A stretch of DNA of 34,483 nt from a bacterium. GTDB lineage: Bacteria > Chloroflexota > Dormibacteria > Aeolococcales > Bog-877. This document shows positions 5,754 through 14,269 of the stretch, piece after piece (the stretch's first letter is position 1; each line of letters begins with the position of its first letter). Under the pieces are notes generated by a model, which was given only the letters and a program-made list of their open reading frames with translations, did no database searches and was not told the origin of the DNA. The DNA is taken from contig JAKBTP010000101.1 of NCBI GenBank assembly GCA_021844355.1, forward strand, positions 1-34,483, in the 5' to 3' direction. The translations under genes and the position numbers were made by a program.

Positions 5754-7063
5754 CCCGCCGTCACCGTGCGCTCGCGACCACCACCGCCCGGGGCGCGGGT
5801 GAGGTGGGGCGCCTCCGCCCCCGGCTCCGCGGTGCCCTGCAGGATCCGGTATCCGCGCAGAGCCAGCTCCAGGCGGAGGCGGTCGTCGGGGTCCTTCCAG
5901 TCCCCGACCAGCTCGCGGATCCTCTCGAGTCGGTACAGGAGAGTGTGGCGGTGAACATGGAGTTCCCGAGCCGCCTCACTGAGACCCCCTGCCGAGAGCA
6001 CCACCTCCAGGGTCTGGCGCAGGGGAGGACGGCGGCGCGACTCCCGCTCCAAAAGAGGGCCGAGGCTGGCGGCCACGAAGCCTTCCAGGCCGGGGAGGTC
6101 GTGGAGCCATCCGAGGTAGGGGTGGAGCCGGCTCCAGTCGTGGACCGCCTCCTCAGGCCGCAAGATGGCCCCCACCGTGAGGGCGTCGCGGGCGGCCCGC
6201 ACCGCCTGGGGAACGTCGGCGAGGTCCTGGGCCACAGGGCCCCGGGCGATCCTCCAGGGCAGCTGCTCGGCTTCGGTGGCGTTGCGCAGCGACCGTCGCA
6301 GGGTGGCGATCCGAACCGAGGTCGGGACCAGCGCCACCACCGCGGACTGGTAGAGGGCGACGTGCGCTCCCAGCGGCATCCACGAGGTGGCCACCGAGGC
6401 TTCCGCGCTGGTGTCCTCGGCCCCCACCACCACCACCTGGTACGGGAAGTTGAGCACCGTGCCGCCGGCCGCGGCCCGGGCCAGCGCCTCCTGGTCGGCC
6501 GTCCCCTGGATCACCTCGGCGAAGAACTGGTCGTACTGCCGGTCCTGCTCCCGCCGGGTGCGCTCGCGCGTCTCCAGGTAGCTGGTGCTCACCGCGGCGC
6601 TGATGCTGTCCAGGTAGTCGAAGAGCGGTCCCACCGCGGTCAGAACCGACTGCGCGTCGATCTCCGGATGGTTGCGCACCAACTCGATCACGTGCTGCCA
6701 GATGACCAGGGCGGCCACTCGGTACGCCCGCAGGATGGCGTCCAAGGGCACCCCGGTGGTGGCGAGCCGTCCGCCCATGCGCGAGAGCTGTTGCAGCTCC
6801 GGGCCCGAAGGGGGCCGAGATTCCGCCCACAGGGAGAGGAGCGTCGCCACCCCCTCCCGACAGGCCGCCAGCACCTCGCTGGAGAAGGCGGACCCACCGG
6901 CCACCCCCTCGGCGAGGGGAATCGTCCGGGCCATCTCGATCGCCATCCGCCGGGCCACCCGCTCCATCCGCTGACGGAGGGAGTCGATGATCACCGGGCT
7001 GACCGAGGGCATCCCCTCGTAGGTGCGGCGCGGGCGGCGGGGGCGGAGCAGGGCTACGGCCAC
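5750..7063 (-). CDS. PucR-family transcriptional regulator
   Basis: A 437-residue regulator. The C-terminal PucR-type helix-turn-helix is clear (LRQTLEVVLSAGGLSEAARELHVHRHTLLYRLERIRELVG, about residues 348-388), preceded by the GGDEF-like sensory domain of this family. The N-terminal half is helical and may bind a ligand or partner. PucR proteins are usually activators of purine, amino acid or other catabolic genes; the effector here is unknown. It is divergent from an MDR oxidoreductase gene, a common regulator-target layout, and overlaps a membrane protein gene downstream. GTG at 7063 is the longest start; ATG at 7012 is an alternative. TATGCT 9 nt before 7063 may be its -10. Confidence 0.85.
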   Translation of the reverse strand: MAVALLRPRRPRRTYEGMPSVSPVIIDSLRQRMERVARRMAIEMARTIPLAEGVAGGSAFSSEVLAACREGVATLLSLWAESRPPSGPELQQLSRMGGRLATTGVPLDAILRAYRVAALVIWQHVIELVRNHPEIDAQSVLTAVGPLFDYLDSISAAVSTSYLETRERTRREQDRQYDQFFAEVIQGTADQEALARAAAGGTVLNFPYQVVVVGAEDTSAEASVATSWMPLGAHVALYQSAVVALVPTSVRIATLRRSLRNATEAEQLPWRIARGPVAQDLADVPQAVRAARDALTVGAILRPEEAVHDWSRLHPYLGWLHDLPGLEGFVAASLGPLLERESRRRPPLRQTLEVVLSAGGLSEAARELHVHRHTLLYRLERIRELVGDWKDPDDRLRLELALRGYRILQGTAEPGAEAPHLTRAPGGGGRERTVTAG

Positions 7064-7193
7064 AGCCCATCCAGCATATGCCGATCCTCGGGGAGGGCCG
7101 CAGAGGTCGCGGCTTCCGCTGTGGGCGCCCCTGCTCGCTCCGGGCCCCTCCGGGTTAGACTCGAGAGGAGATGTGGGGCTCTGAGGCTCGCGG
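7064..7193. promoter_or_regulatory. Divergent promoter region between pucR-like and MDR genes
   Basis: The 130-bp gap has a plus-strand -10 (TAGACT, 7156-7161) about 32 nt before the MDR start, and a minus-strand -10 (TATGCT, 7078-7073) just before the regulator start. A GAGG Shine-Dalgarno lies about 7 nt before ATG 7194. A nine-codon upstream ORF (ATG 7171, TAG 7198-7200) ends across the MDR start codon. No clear palindrome for the regulator was found. Confidence 0.35.
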
Positions 7194-8237
7194 ATGCTAG
7201 CCGCCTACGCGACCAGGGTGGGTGGTGAGGACCCGCTGGCCAACCTCGAGGTGGGGGAGAGGCCGCGGCCGCAGCCGGGCCCTGGGTGGGCGCTGCTGCG
7301 CACCGAGGCGGTCTCGCTCAACCACCACGACCTCTGGACGCTGAGGGGGGTGGGCGCGCCGCCCGGGAGCCTGCCCCGGATCCTGGGCTGCGACGTGGCC
7401 GGGAGGGTGGAGGCGTATGGGCCGGACACCGAAGAGGCGCTGCCCTTGGGCTCTTCCACCGTGGCCCACGCGGTGATCACCTGTGGGGCCTGCGACGCCT
7501 GTCTGGGCCCCGACGAGACCTCCTGCCGCCACTTCGCCATGCTCAGTGAGGGCCCGTACGAGGGCACGCTCGCGGAATACTGCCTGGTGCCCGCGACCAA
7601 CCTCTTCCCCATGCCGGCCGGCCTCTCGGCGCCGGAGGCCGCCTGCCTTCCCACGGCCTACCTCACCGCCTACCGCATGCTGTTCACCAAGGCGCGGCTG
7701 CAACCGGGGGCCACGGTTCTGATCCAGGGTGCCGGCGGGGGGCTGGCCACGGCGGCCCAGGCTCTGGCGCTGGCAGCTGGCCTCCGGGTCCTGGTCAGCA
7801 GCCGCTCGGAGGAGAAACGGCTTCGCGCTCTGGCCCGGGGCGCTCACCAGGCGTTGCCCCCCGGCCGGGAGGCGGTCTCGGCAATCATGGACCTGACCGG
7901 CGGAGAGGGGGTCGACGCGGTGATCGAGTCCGTCGGGGAGCCGACCTGGGCCACCAGCCTCCGCTCTCTGCGCCGGGGCGGTGCGGTGGTGGTCGCCGGG
8001 GCCACGGGAGGGGCTGACCCGCCGGCCGACCTGCGGCGCGTCTTCTGGCGCCAGCTCCGGGTTCTCGGTTCGACCATGGGGACCAGGGCCGAGTTCCGAG
8101 CCCTCCTGGGGTTCACCGAGGCCGCCGGGATCCACCCGCTCATCGACGAGGTCGTGCCCCTGGCCGGGGCCGTGTCCGCCTTCGCCAAGCTGGATTCCGG
8201 ATCGGCCATCGGGAAGCTGGTCGTCTCCGGCACCTGA
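7194..8237 (+). CDS. Medium-chain dehydrogenase/reductase, quinone-oxidoreductase-like
   Basis: A 347-residue MDR-superfamily NAD(P)H-dependent oxidoreductase. The structural zinc site is intact as C97, C100, C103 and C111 (CGACDACLGPDETSC). The catalytic-zinc cysteine of classical alcohol dehydrogenases is replaced in the SLNHHDLW segment, so it belongs with the large NHxDLW subgroup that acts on enones, quinones or aldehydes instead of being a typical alcohol dehydrogenase. The nucleotide-binding loop is GAGGGLATAAQALA, about residues 180-193. It is divergent from the PucR-type regulator, which may control it. Substrate unknown; a role as glycerol dehydrogenase is not supported by its motifs. 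Confidence 0.85.
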   Translation: MLAAYATRVGGEDPLANLEVGERPRPQPGPGWALLRTEAVSLNHHDLWTLRGVGAPPGSLPRILGCDVAGRVEAYGPDTEEALPLGSSTVAHAVITCGACDACLGPDETSCRHFAMLSEGPYEGTLAEYCLVPATNLFPMPAGLSAPEAACLPTAYLTAYRMLFTKARLQPGATVLIQGAGGGLATAAQALALAAGLRVLVSSRSEEKRLRALARGAHQALPPGREAVSAIMDLTGGEGVDAVIESVGEPTWATSLRSLRRGGAVVVAGATGGADPPADLRRVFWRQLRVLGSTMGTRAEFRALLGFTEAAGIHPLIDEVVPLAGAVSAFAKLDSGSAIGKLVVSGT

Positions 8238-8363
8238 CCCAGCGCCCGTCCTGGGAGAGGTCCAGCTGCGCCTGGTAGAGTCCAGGGCGGCGATGGGGCC
8301 CGCCTGCGCCGGCTGCCGCCGGATGATGGCTTCTACCTCTTTCCCCGCAGGCAGGAGGTGGTT

Positions 8364-10088
8364 GTGGAGACGGTCCCCGAGGCGGCGCCCGGATCTTCGC
8401 TGGCCGGGTGGAGCCAGTCACGAGATCAGGCCCTCCAGGTCCTGGACCGGCTGGCGGAGATGGCGGAGTGGCGAGGTGACAGCGCCGGGGCGGAGAGGCT
8501 CCGTGCGGCCCGGGAGCGACTGGGCGCCGGGCGGCTGAACCTGGCCGTCCTGGGCGAGTTCAAGCGCGGCAAGAGCACGCTCATAAACCGGCTGCTGGGC
8601 GCTCCGGTGCTGCCGGTGGGAGTCGTTCCGATGACCTCCCTCCCCATCCTGGTCGAGCATGGGGCCCGTCCGGAGCTCGCGGTCGAGCTGGCCACCGGCG
8701 AGCAGCTCCGACTCGGGCCGGAAGCTCTGCGGGAGTACGCCACCGAGTCGGGCAATCCGGTGAATCGTCGCCAGGTGACCCGGGTGGTCGTCCGCCATCC
8801 GGCCCCGATCCTGGCGGCCGGGGTGGTGCTGGTCGACACACCCGGGATCGGCTCGGCGCACGATCACAACACGGAGGTGGCGCACCGGGCGCTGGCCGAG
8901 GCCGACGCTGCCGTCTTCGTGCTCTCGGTCGACAGCCCGGCCAGCCGGGCCGAGCTGGACTTCCTCCGCTCAGTCCGGGAGCGGGTGGGGCGTCTGATCT
9001 TCGTTTTGAACAAGGTGGACCTGGTCAGTGCGCCCGAGCTCGAGGAGGCTGCCCAGTTTGTGCGCCGGACGCTCAGCTCCGACGCCGATGGCCTGCCGAC
9101 CGACCTCTTCCCGCTGTCGGCGCGGGAGGGAGATGCCGGCTTCGCGGCGTTCCGCGCCCACCTGGAGGCTGCCCTCACCGGGGGCCGGGCCTCACTGCTC
9201 CTGGGGCGGATGCGCGGCCTGGGCCGAGAGGCGCTGGCGGAGGAGCGTCGGATGGTGGCGCTCCAGCGGTCGGCGATGCGTCTCTCCACCGAGGAGGCGC
9301 ACCAGCGCGCCGAGGGGCTGGAGCGCCTGCTCGGCGAGGTGCGGCGGGCCGCGGTCGAGGTGGAGCAGCTGCTGCACTCCGACGTGGACCGGCTGGTGCC
9401 CGAGGTGGCCAAGCCGGCCATCGAGGAGTTCCGGGCGGCGGCGCTCGCGACCCTGGCCGCGCGGGTACGAGAGCTGGCGGGGTCGGGAAGCTCCCCCCGC
9501 CAGCTGCAGGCCGAGGTCGGCGAGCGGCTCGCCGGCCTGGTCCGGGACTGGATGGGCCGCATCGAGGAGGAGGTGACCGGCGCGCTGGAACCGGTCGCCG
9601 AGCGCCACTCGCAGAGGGCGAACCGGATGCTGGCTTCGGCTTCCGCCCAGATCGCGGCGCTCTTCGAGGTCGACCTAGCCCCCGTGTCCCTAGGAGAGGA
9701 GATGGGAGCGGCCAGCTCGCGACTGGTGCTCCTCGACGATCAGCCGCTCGCCCTGGAGGCCGCCGCGTCCGGCCTGCGCCAGCTCGCTCCGGGCCGCCTG
9801 GGCCGGCGGCTGGTGGAGCGGGAGGCGCTATCCCGGGTGGAGGGGGCCGTCGACCGCCACTGTGGCCGGCTGCGCTACGACATCGCCACACGGTTGGGTC
9901 GCAAGGAAGCGGAGTGGCGCCGCCAGCTCCGCGGGACGCTGGAGCGCCTGGAGGCGACCGTCCGGCGGGCCGGTGAGCTGGCGGAGACGGCGCGCTCCGA
10001 GGGGGCCGAGGCGTGGGCCCGGGCGGTGGCCGAGCTGGACCAGAGGGAGCGTGAAGTGGAGTTCCTGGAGCGGAAGCTGGCGGCCTGA
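8364..10088 (+). CDS. Bacterial dynamin-like GTPase
   Basis: A 574-residue large GTPase. All G motifs are visible: G1 GEFKRGKST (about residues 64-72), G2 threonine in PMTSLP, G3 DTPG (about 158-161) and G4 NKVD (about 216-219). Long Ala/Arg/Glu-rich helices follow, matching the stalk and trunk of dynamin-like proteins. Such proteins remodel or protect membranes. The ORF track starts at GTG 8358, but AGGAGG at 8353-8358 is 5 nt from GTG 8364, which is the better start. It is a single gene, unlike the paired dynamins of many bacteria. No transmembrane helix is evident, so membrane contact would be through a paddle or amphipathic helix. Cellular role not deducible. Confidence 0.85.
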   Translation: METVPEAAPGSSLAGWSQSRDQALQVLDRLAEMAEWRGDSAGAERLRAARERLGAGRLNLAVLGEFKRGKSTLINRLLGAPVLPVGVVPMTSLPILVEHGARPELAVELATGEQLRLGPEALREYATESGNPVNRRQVTRVVVRHPAPILAAGVVLVDTPGIGSAHDHNTEVAHRALAEADAAVFVLSVDSPASRAELDFLRSVRERVGRLIFVLNKVDLVSAPELEEAAQFVRRTLSSDADGLPTDLFPLSAREGDAGFAAFRAHLEAALTGGRASLLLGRMRGLGREALAEERRMVALQRSAMRLSTEEAHQRAEGLERLLGEVRRAAVEVEQLLHSDVDRLVPEVAKPAIEEFRAAALATLAARVRELAGSGSSPRQLQAEVGERLAGLVRDWMGRIEEEVTGALEPVAERHSQRANRMLASASAQIAALFEVDLAPVSLGEEMGAASSRLVLLDDQPLALEAAASGLRQLAPGRLGRRLVEREALSRVEGAVDRHCGRLRYDIATRLGRKEAEWRRQLRGTLERLEATVRRAGELAETARSEGAEAWARAVAELDQREREVEFLERKLAA

Positions 10089-10097
10089 GCTCGTGCC

Positions 10098-10164
10098 TTG
10101 ACTCCCTTGACCCCGTGGGGGTAACATACATAACGTCACCTTTATGAAAGAAGTCTTTAAGTGA
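10098..10164 (+). promoter_or_regulatory. Promoter and six-codon leader ORF before the arsR-ino1 operon
   Basis: The leader has tandem -35-like hexamers TTGACT (10098) and TTGACC (10107), part of a CCTTGACYC direct repeat. An AT-rich stretch, ACATACATAACG, contains candidate -10 elements; TAACGT (10131-10136) is 18 nt from TTGACC. ATG 10144 opens a short ORF (MKEVFK) whose TGA overlaps the ArsR GTG start as GTGA. ArsR-type repressors usually bind around such sites, so this is also the likely operator region. Confidence 0.4.
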
Positions 10165-10604
10165 GCAGAGTCGGCTCGGACCGTGCCCGCCCCACCCGCC
10201 AGATCCTCCCGCTGGCTCTCACCCCCCTGGTGGAGGGAGACCTCGCCACCTACTTCGAGGGGCTGGCCAACCCCACCCGGCTGCACATAGTGGAGCGGCT
10301 GGCGCAGGTGAAGGAGGCCCGGGTCTCGGACGTGGCGATGCTCCTCGGGATCAGCCAGCCGCGGATGTCCTGGCACCTGCGCCTGCTGCGCCGCGCGGGC
10401 CTGGTCCTGACCCGCCGGGAGGGCCGCGAGGTCTTCTGCCGGCTAGATCGCACGTCGATCGCGGAGAACCTCTCCGCGTTCACGGCCCTGCTGGCCGGTG
10501 ACGGTCAGCCCGGGCTGGCCGAATCCAGGCTCGGCCCGGCCGAGACCATCAATCCGCCGTCCCCACGTCATGGCGTGGAGCGGTCGCTTCCGGAGGTGAT
10601 CTGA
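10161..10604 (+). CDS. ArsR/SmtB-family transcriptional regulator
   Basis: A 147-residue winged-helix repressor. The segment [63 protein letters not shown] (about residues 34-96) is a complete ArsR HTH and wing. The classical metal-binding ELCVCD motif in the recognition helix is absent, so it likely senses something other than As or Cd. The Shine-Dalgarno of the following ino1 gene (GGAGGTGATC) lies within its last codons and only 1 bp separates the two genes, so they are co-transcribed. By position it probably controls inositol lipid synthesis, perhaps in response to redox or a metabolite; this is inference. Confidence 0.88.
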   Translation: MSRVGSDRARPTRQILPLALTPLVEGDLATYFEGLANPTRLHIVERLAQVKEARVSDVAMLLGISQPRMSWHLRLLRRAGLVLTRREGREVFCRLDRTSIAENLSAFTALLAGDGQPGLAESRLGPAETINPPSPRHGVERSLPEVI

Positions 10605-10605
10605 G

Positions 10606-11784
10606 GTGAGCAAGAAAGTCCGCGTGGCCATCATCGGAGTGGGGAATTGCGCCTCCTCCCTCGTCCAGGGGGTGGAGTTCTACCGCCACACCGAGCCTTC
10701 CCAGTTCGTGCCCGGGCTGATGCACGTGGACCTCGGGGGGTATCACGTGGGGGACATCGAGTTCTCCGCCGCCTTCGACATCGACAAGGAGAAGGTGGGA
10801 TACGACCTCGGCGAGGCGATCTGGAGGGGACAGAACAACACGGTGGCCTTCGCCAAGGTGGGGCCGCTCGGGGTGCCCGTGCATCGCGGGATGACCCACG
10901 ACGGCCTGGGCAAGTACCTCTCCGAGGTCATCGAGAAGGCCCCTGGCCCCACCGCCGACATCGTCAAGATCCTCAAGGACACCGGCACCGACGTGGTGGT
11001 CAACTACCTGCCGGTGGGCTCCGAGATGGCCACCAAGTGGTACACCGAGCAGATCCTGGAGGCCGGCTGCGCCATGGTCAACTGCATGCCGGTGTTCATC
11101 GCCCGCGAGCAGTACTGGCGGCAGCGCTTCGAGGAGCGCGGGCTGCCGATCATCGGGGATGACATCAAGTCCCAGGTGGGCTCGACCATCATCCACCGGG
11201 TGCTGACCCGGCTCTTCCAGGAGCGCGGGGTCAAGTTGGAGCACACCTATCAGCTCAACTTCGGAGGCAACACCGACTTCCTCAACATGCTGGAGCGCGA
11301 GCGGCTGGTCAGCAAGAAGATCTCCAAGACCAACTCCGTCCTCTCCCAGATGGAGCACGAGATCGGGCGGGATGACGTGCACATCGGCCCCAGCGACTAC
11401 GTGCCCTGGCTGAAGGACCGCAAGTGGGCGCACATCCGGATGGAGGGCAAGGCCTTCGGGGAGGTGCCCCTCACCGTGGACCTGAAGCTCGAGGTCCACG
11501 ACTCCCCCAACTCGGCCGGGATCGTCATCGACGCCGTCCGCTGCTGCAAGCTCGGCCTGGAGCGGGGGCTGTCCGGGGCGCTCGAGGGTCCCTCCTCCTA
11601 CTTCATGAAGTCACCGCCATTCCAGGTCTCGGACGAGCGCGCTCACGAACTGACCGAGCTCTTCATCGCCGGCCGGGTCGGGGCCAAGTGCATCAGCGAC
11701 CCTGAGGCGGACCACGCTCCCCGGGCGAGCCAGGATGGGACCGCGGATACCCAGCCTCTCGCCGTCCGCCCAGCGGAAGGGTAG
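10606..11784 (+). CDS. ino1: Inositol-3-phosphate synthase
   Basis: A 392-residue NAD+-dependent enzyme that converts glucose-6-phosphate to 1L-myo-inositol-1-phosphate (also numbered 3-phosphate), the committed step of inositol synthesis. The NAD-binding loop [14 protein letters not shown] (about residues 9-22) and the conserved [13 protein letters not shown] and [13 protein letters not shown] segments place it with the short bacterial/archaeal form. It is slightly longer than actinobacterial Ino1 because of an acidic, Pro-rich tail after [10 protein letters not shown] that looks disordered. The start is GTG at 10606 with a near-perfect Shine-Dalgarno (GGAGGTGATC, 10592-10601). It is tightly coupled to the ArsR regulator and feeds inositol phosphate to the downstream lipid genes. 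Confidence 0.95.
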   Translation: MSKKVRVAIIGVGNCASSLVQGVEFYRHTEPSQFVPGLMHVDLGGYHVGDIEFSAAFDIDKEKVGYDLGEAIWRGQNNTVAFAKVGPLGVPVHRGMTHDGLGKYLSEVIEKAPGPTADIVKILKDTGTDVVVNYLPVGSEMATKWYTEQILEAGCAMVNCMPVFIAREQYWRQRFEERGLPIIGDDIKSQVGSTIIHRVLTRLFQERGVKLEHTYQLNFGGNTDFLNMLERERLVSKKISKTNSVLSQMEHEIGRDDVHIGPSDYVPWLKDRKWAHIRMEGKAFGEVPLTVDLKLEVHDSPNSAGIVIDAVRCCKLGLERGLSGALEGPSSYFMKSPPFQVSDERAHELTELFIAGRVGAKCISDPEADHAPRASQDGTADTQPLAVRPAEG

Positions 11785-12035
11785 GGCGCCAGGGGACGGG
11801 CTGGGGCCCCGGGGAATCGGATGGCGACCGCGACGGCGGCGGGCAGGGGGACCGGCCGGCTCCTGTCGTCGCCCGTCCAGACCACCTCTGAGTGGGTCTG
11901 CCGGGGTGCGCACGGCGCCAGACTCCTCGAGCCCCTCCCCGGGCCACCCACCGGGAGCGCCGGAGAGCGGTCCCGGGCGTGCACGCAGTGGTCCGCCTCC
12001 CACCACCACCCGGCGCCAGTTCCGGGCGGCGGGAG
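11785..12035. other. 251-bp gap between ino1 and the acyltransferase gene
   Basis: The ORFs here on both strands are Pro/Arg/Ser-rich shadows without recognisable domains. I see no strong promoter or terminator. It could carry an extended N-terminus of the acyltransferase (the frame is open back to 11892), but the residues before MKVRVV are not family-like. Confidence 0.35.
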
Positions 12036-13100
12036 ATGAAGGTCCGGGTGGTCCCCAGCCCGCGCGCCGCGCTCGGGCGGGTGCGTCAGGTCGCCCTGCC
12101 GTCCAGCCTGCCGCGCCCCGACCCCGACGAGCCCTGGCTGCCCTACCTCGGGTTGCGGACCGCGGAGGTGGTGATGCGCTCAGTGGACCGCCGGGTGGCC
12201 TACTGGTTCGCGGGGCCCCTGGCAGCGGCCCTCACCCTCTGCTGGCCCGCCCACTGGCGGGGGCTGCGGGCCAATCTCCAGGTGGTCTGCCCCGGCCTGG
12301 GCCGGAGGGAGATGCGCCGCCTTCTTCGAGCCAACGTGAGCAACTTCCTCAAGGCCTGGGTCGACGTGCTGCAGATGAGCCACCGGCCCCTCGAAGCCTG
12401 GACCCCCTGGGTGCGCACCGAGGACGCCCACCTTCTGGAGGAGGCGCGCCGGCTGGGCCGGGGGGTGATCATCGTCAGTCTGCACCTGGGCTCCTGGGAG
12501 GCCGCCATCGCCGCGCTCCGCGAGAACTTCGACGGGGTCGGGCTGGCGCTGCTGGCCGAACAGGTTCGGCCCATCCGCTGCTTCAACTGGCTGGTGCGCA
12601 ACCGCGCTCGGGTGGGCTGCCAGGTGGTTCCGCTCAACGTGGACGCGGTGCGCCGCGGGGACCAGGCGGCGGTCCACCGTTCCGGGGCCGCGGCGGTGCG
12701 GCAGATCTACCGGATCCTGGGGGCCGGAGGCGTGGTGGTGATCGCCGTCGACCGTGACCTTCTGGGCACCGGTGCGGTGATGCCGTTCCTGGGGCACCGC
12801 GCCTCGATCCCGCTCGGGGCCGTCGAGATCGCCGCCCGGACCGGGGCGGCGGTGCTGCCCGTCTCCCTCACCCGCGATGCGCAGGACAACTATCACTGCC
12901 GCGGCTTCGCACCCTTCACGGTCACGCTGGGCGACGAGCCCCGCGCGGATCTGGAGGCGGCCGCCCGCCGCATCCTGCGCACCCTGGAGCCGGAGCTCCG
13001 GGCTCACCCCGACCAGTGGCATGTGATGAACCCGATCTTCGGCCCTCCGATGGCGGCCGAGGAGCCGGAGCCACCGGGGCTGCGTGAGGTGGCTTCGTGA
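12036..13100 (+). CDS. PatA/LpxL-type lipid acyltransferase (probable PI-mannoside acyltransferase)
   Basis: A 354-residue LPLAT/HtrB-family acyltransferase. The catalytic H-x4-D/E is seen in SLHLGSWEAA (H-x4-E). The fold segments expected of HtrB/PatA follow, including VVVIAVDRDLLGTGAVMPFLGHRASIPLGAVEIAARTGAAVLPV. In mycobacteria PatA acylates the mannose of PIM1/PIM2; here the neighbours (ino1, a PimA-like gene and a PI-synthase-like gene) argue for the same reaction, while the glutamate resembles LpxL. The ORF is open to 11892; ATG 12036 is chosen because family similarity begins just after it, although its GGGAG is very close. Its stop overlaps the next gene as GTGA. Acyl donor and acceptor are inferred. 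Confidence 0.82.
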   Translation: MKVRVVPSPRAALGRVRQVALPSSLPRPDPDEPWLPYLGLRTAEVVMRSVDRRVAYWFAGPLAAALTLCWPAHWRGLRANLQVVCPGLGRREMRRLLRANVSNFLKAWVDVLQMSHRPLEAWTPWVRTEDAHLLEEARRLGRGVIIVSLHLGSWEAAIAALRENFDGVGLALLAEQVRPIRCFNWLVRNRARVGCQVVPLNVDAVRRGDQAAVHRSGAAAVRQIYRILGAGGVVVIAVDRDLLGTGAVMPFLGHRASIPLGAVEIAARTGAAVLPVSLTRDAQDNYHCRGFAPFTVTLGDEPRADLEAAARRILRTLEPELRAHPDQWHVMNPIFGPPMAAEEPEPPGLREVAS

Positions 13101-14269
13101 TCCGGGTGGGGATGGTCTCGCCCTATGACTACCAGCGGCCTGGCGGGGTTGGCGAGCATGTCCGCCACCTCGCCGAGGAGCTGCGGCGGCGCGGGCATCT
13201 GGTCAAGGTGCTGGCCCCGGCTGCCGGCGGCGAACGGTTGGATGTGGAGGGGTTGATCCCGCTCGGGCGGCCCATTCCCTTCCCCGCCAACGGCTCGGTG
13301 GCCAGGATCTCTCTCTCGTTCCATCTCACCCGCCGGATCCGTTCGGTCCTCGCCGAGGAGGCCTTCGACGTCATCCACATCCATGAGCCCCTCATGCCGG
13401 CTCTGCCGATCACCGTCCTCCGGCTGAACCAGGCCAGCGCCGCGGTTGGCACCTTCCATGCGTACGCCCGCCAGAACCTCGGGTACTACTACGGCCGTCC
13501 GCTCCTGCGTCGGCAGTTTCGCCATCTGGACGCCTGCATCGCGGTGTCGGAGCCGGCACGGCGCTTCGTGGCCCGCTACTTCCCCGGCGACTACACGGTG
13601 ATCCCCAACGGGATCGACCCTCAGCGGTTCCACCCGGAGGTGGCCCCCAAGTCTGGCATCAGAGACCCGCGGCGCACGACGATCCTCTTCCTGGGCCGCC
13701 TCGAGGAGCGAAAGGGGCTGTCCACCCTTCTCGACGCCTACCAGCTGCTCCGCCAGGTGCGCACCGACTGCCAGCTGGTGGTCATCGGGGACGGCCCGCT
13801 GCGCCGGGGGTACGAGAGGCGGGTCGAGGAGGAGGGGATCCCGGACGTCCGGTTCCTCGGGTTCGTCCCCGAGGAGGAGAAGCCCGCCCACCTGACCGCC
13901 TGCGACATCTATTGCGCCCCCAACACGGGCAAGGAGTCCTTCGGGGTGATCCTGCTGGAGGCCATGGCCAGCGGCCGCCCGGTGGTGGCGACCGCTATAG
14001 ATGGGTTCCGCCAGGTTCTCACCGACGGCCAGGAAGGGCTGCTGGTCCCCAAGGGGGATGAGGGGCAGATGGCCCGCGCCCTCGCCCAGCTGCTCGATCA
14101 TCCGGAGCTTCGCCTCGAGATGGGGCGGCGAGGCCGGATGACAGCCGAGCGTTACGCCTGGCCGCTGGTCGCGGACCGGGTGCTTCAGGTTTACCGTAGG
14201 GCGCTGCGCCAGCGCTCCTCCCAAGAGGTGCAACCAAGTGTTCAGCAGACTGCTCCAGGCCTCCGTTAG
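13097..14269 (+). CDS. pimA: PimA-like GT4 glycosyltransferase (phosphatidylinositol mannosyltransferase)
   Basis: A 390-residue GT-B fold glycosyltransferase of family GT4. The N-terminus SPYDYQRPGGVGEHVRHLAEEL closely follows the PimA/MshA pattern for binding the nucleotide-sugar and the inositol acceptor. The C-terminal domain has FLGRLEERKGLSTLLDA and the E-x7-E motif GKESFGVILLEAMASG. In mycobacteria PimA transfers mannose from GDP-mannose to the inositol 2-OH of PI at the inner membrane face. The GTG start overlaps the upstream stop (GTGA), and the PI-synthase-like gene overlaps its 3' end by 32 bp, so all three are coupled. The donor sugar is inferred; a related GT4 such as MshA is the main alternative, less likely in this lipid context. 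Confidence 0.85.
   Translation: MIRVGMVSPYDYQRPGGVGEHVRHLAEELRRRGHLVKVLAPAAGGERLDVEGLIPLGRPIPFPANGSVARISLSFHLTRRIRSVLAEEAFDVIHIHEPLMPALPITVLRLNQASAAVGTFHAYARQNLGYYYGRPLLRRQFRHLDACIAVSEPARRFVARYFPGDYTVIPNGIDPQRFHPEVAPKSGIRDPRRTTILFLGRLEERKGLSTLLDAYQLLRQVRTDCQLVVIGDGPLRRGYERRVEEEGIPDVRFLGFVPEEEKPAHLTACDIYCAPNTGKESFGVILLEAMASGRPVVATAIDGFRQVLTDGQEGLLVPKGDEGQMARALAQLLDHPELRLEMGRRGRMTAERYAWPLVADRVLQVYRRALRQRSSQEVQPSVQQTAPGLR

Noticed and set aside
5549-7228. 559-residue plus-strand ORF opposite the PucR-type gene
   Set aside because: Shadow of the PucR gene; composition is low-complexity Arg/Gly/His and no motif is seen.
7194-8237. MDR enzyme as the missing glycerol dehydrogenase
   Set aside because: The catalytic-zinc Cys is absent and the sequence fits the quinone-oxidoreductase-like subgroup; it also lies 8 kb away behind a PucR regulator.
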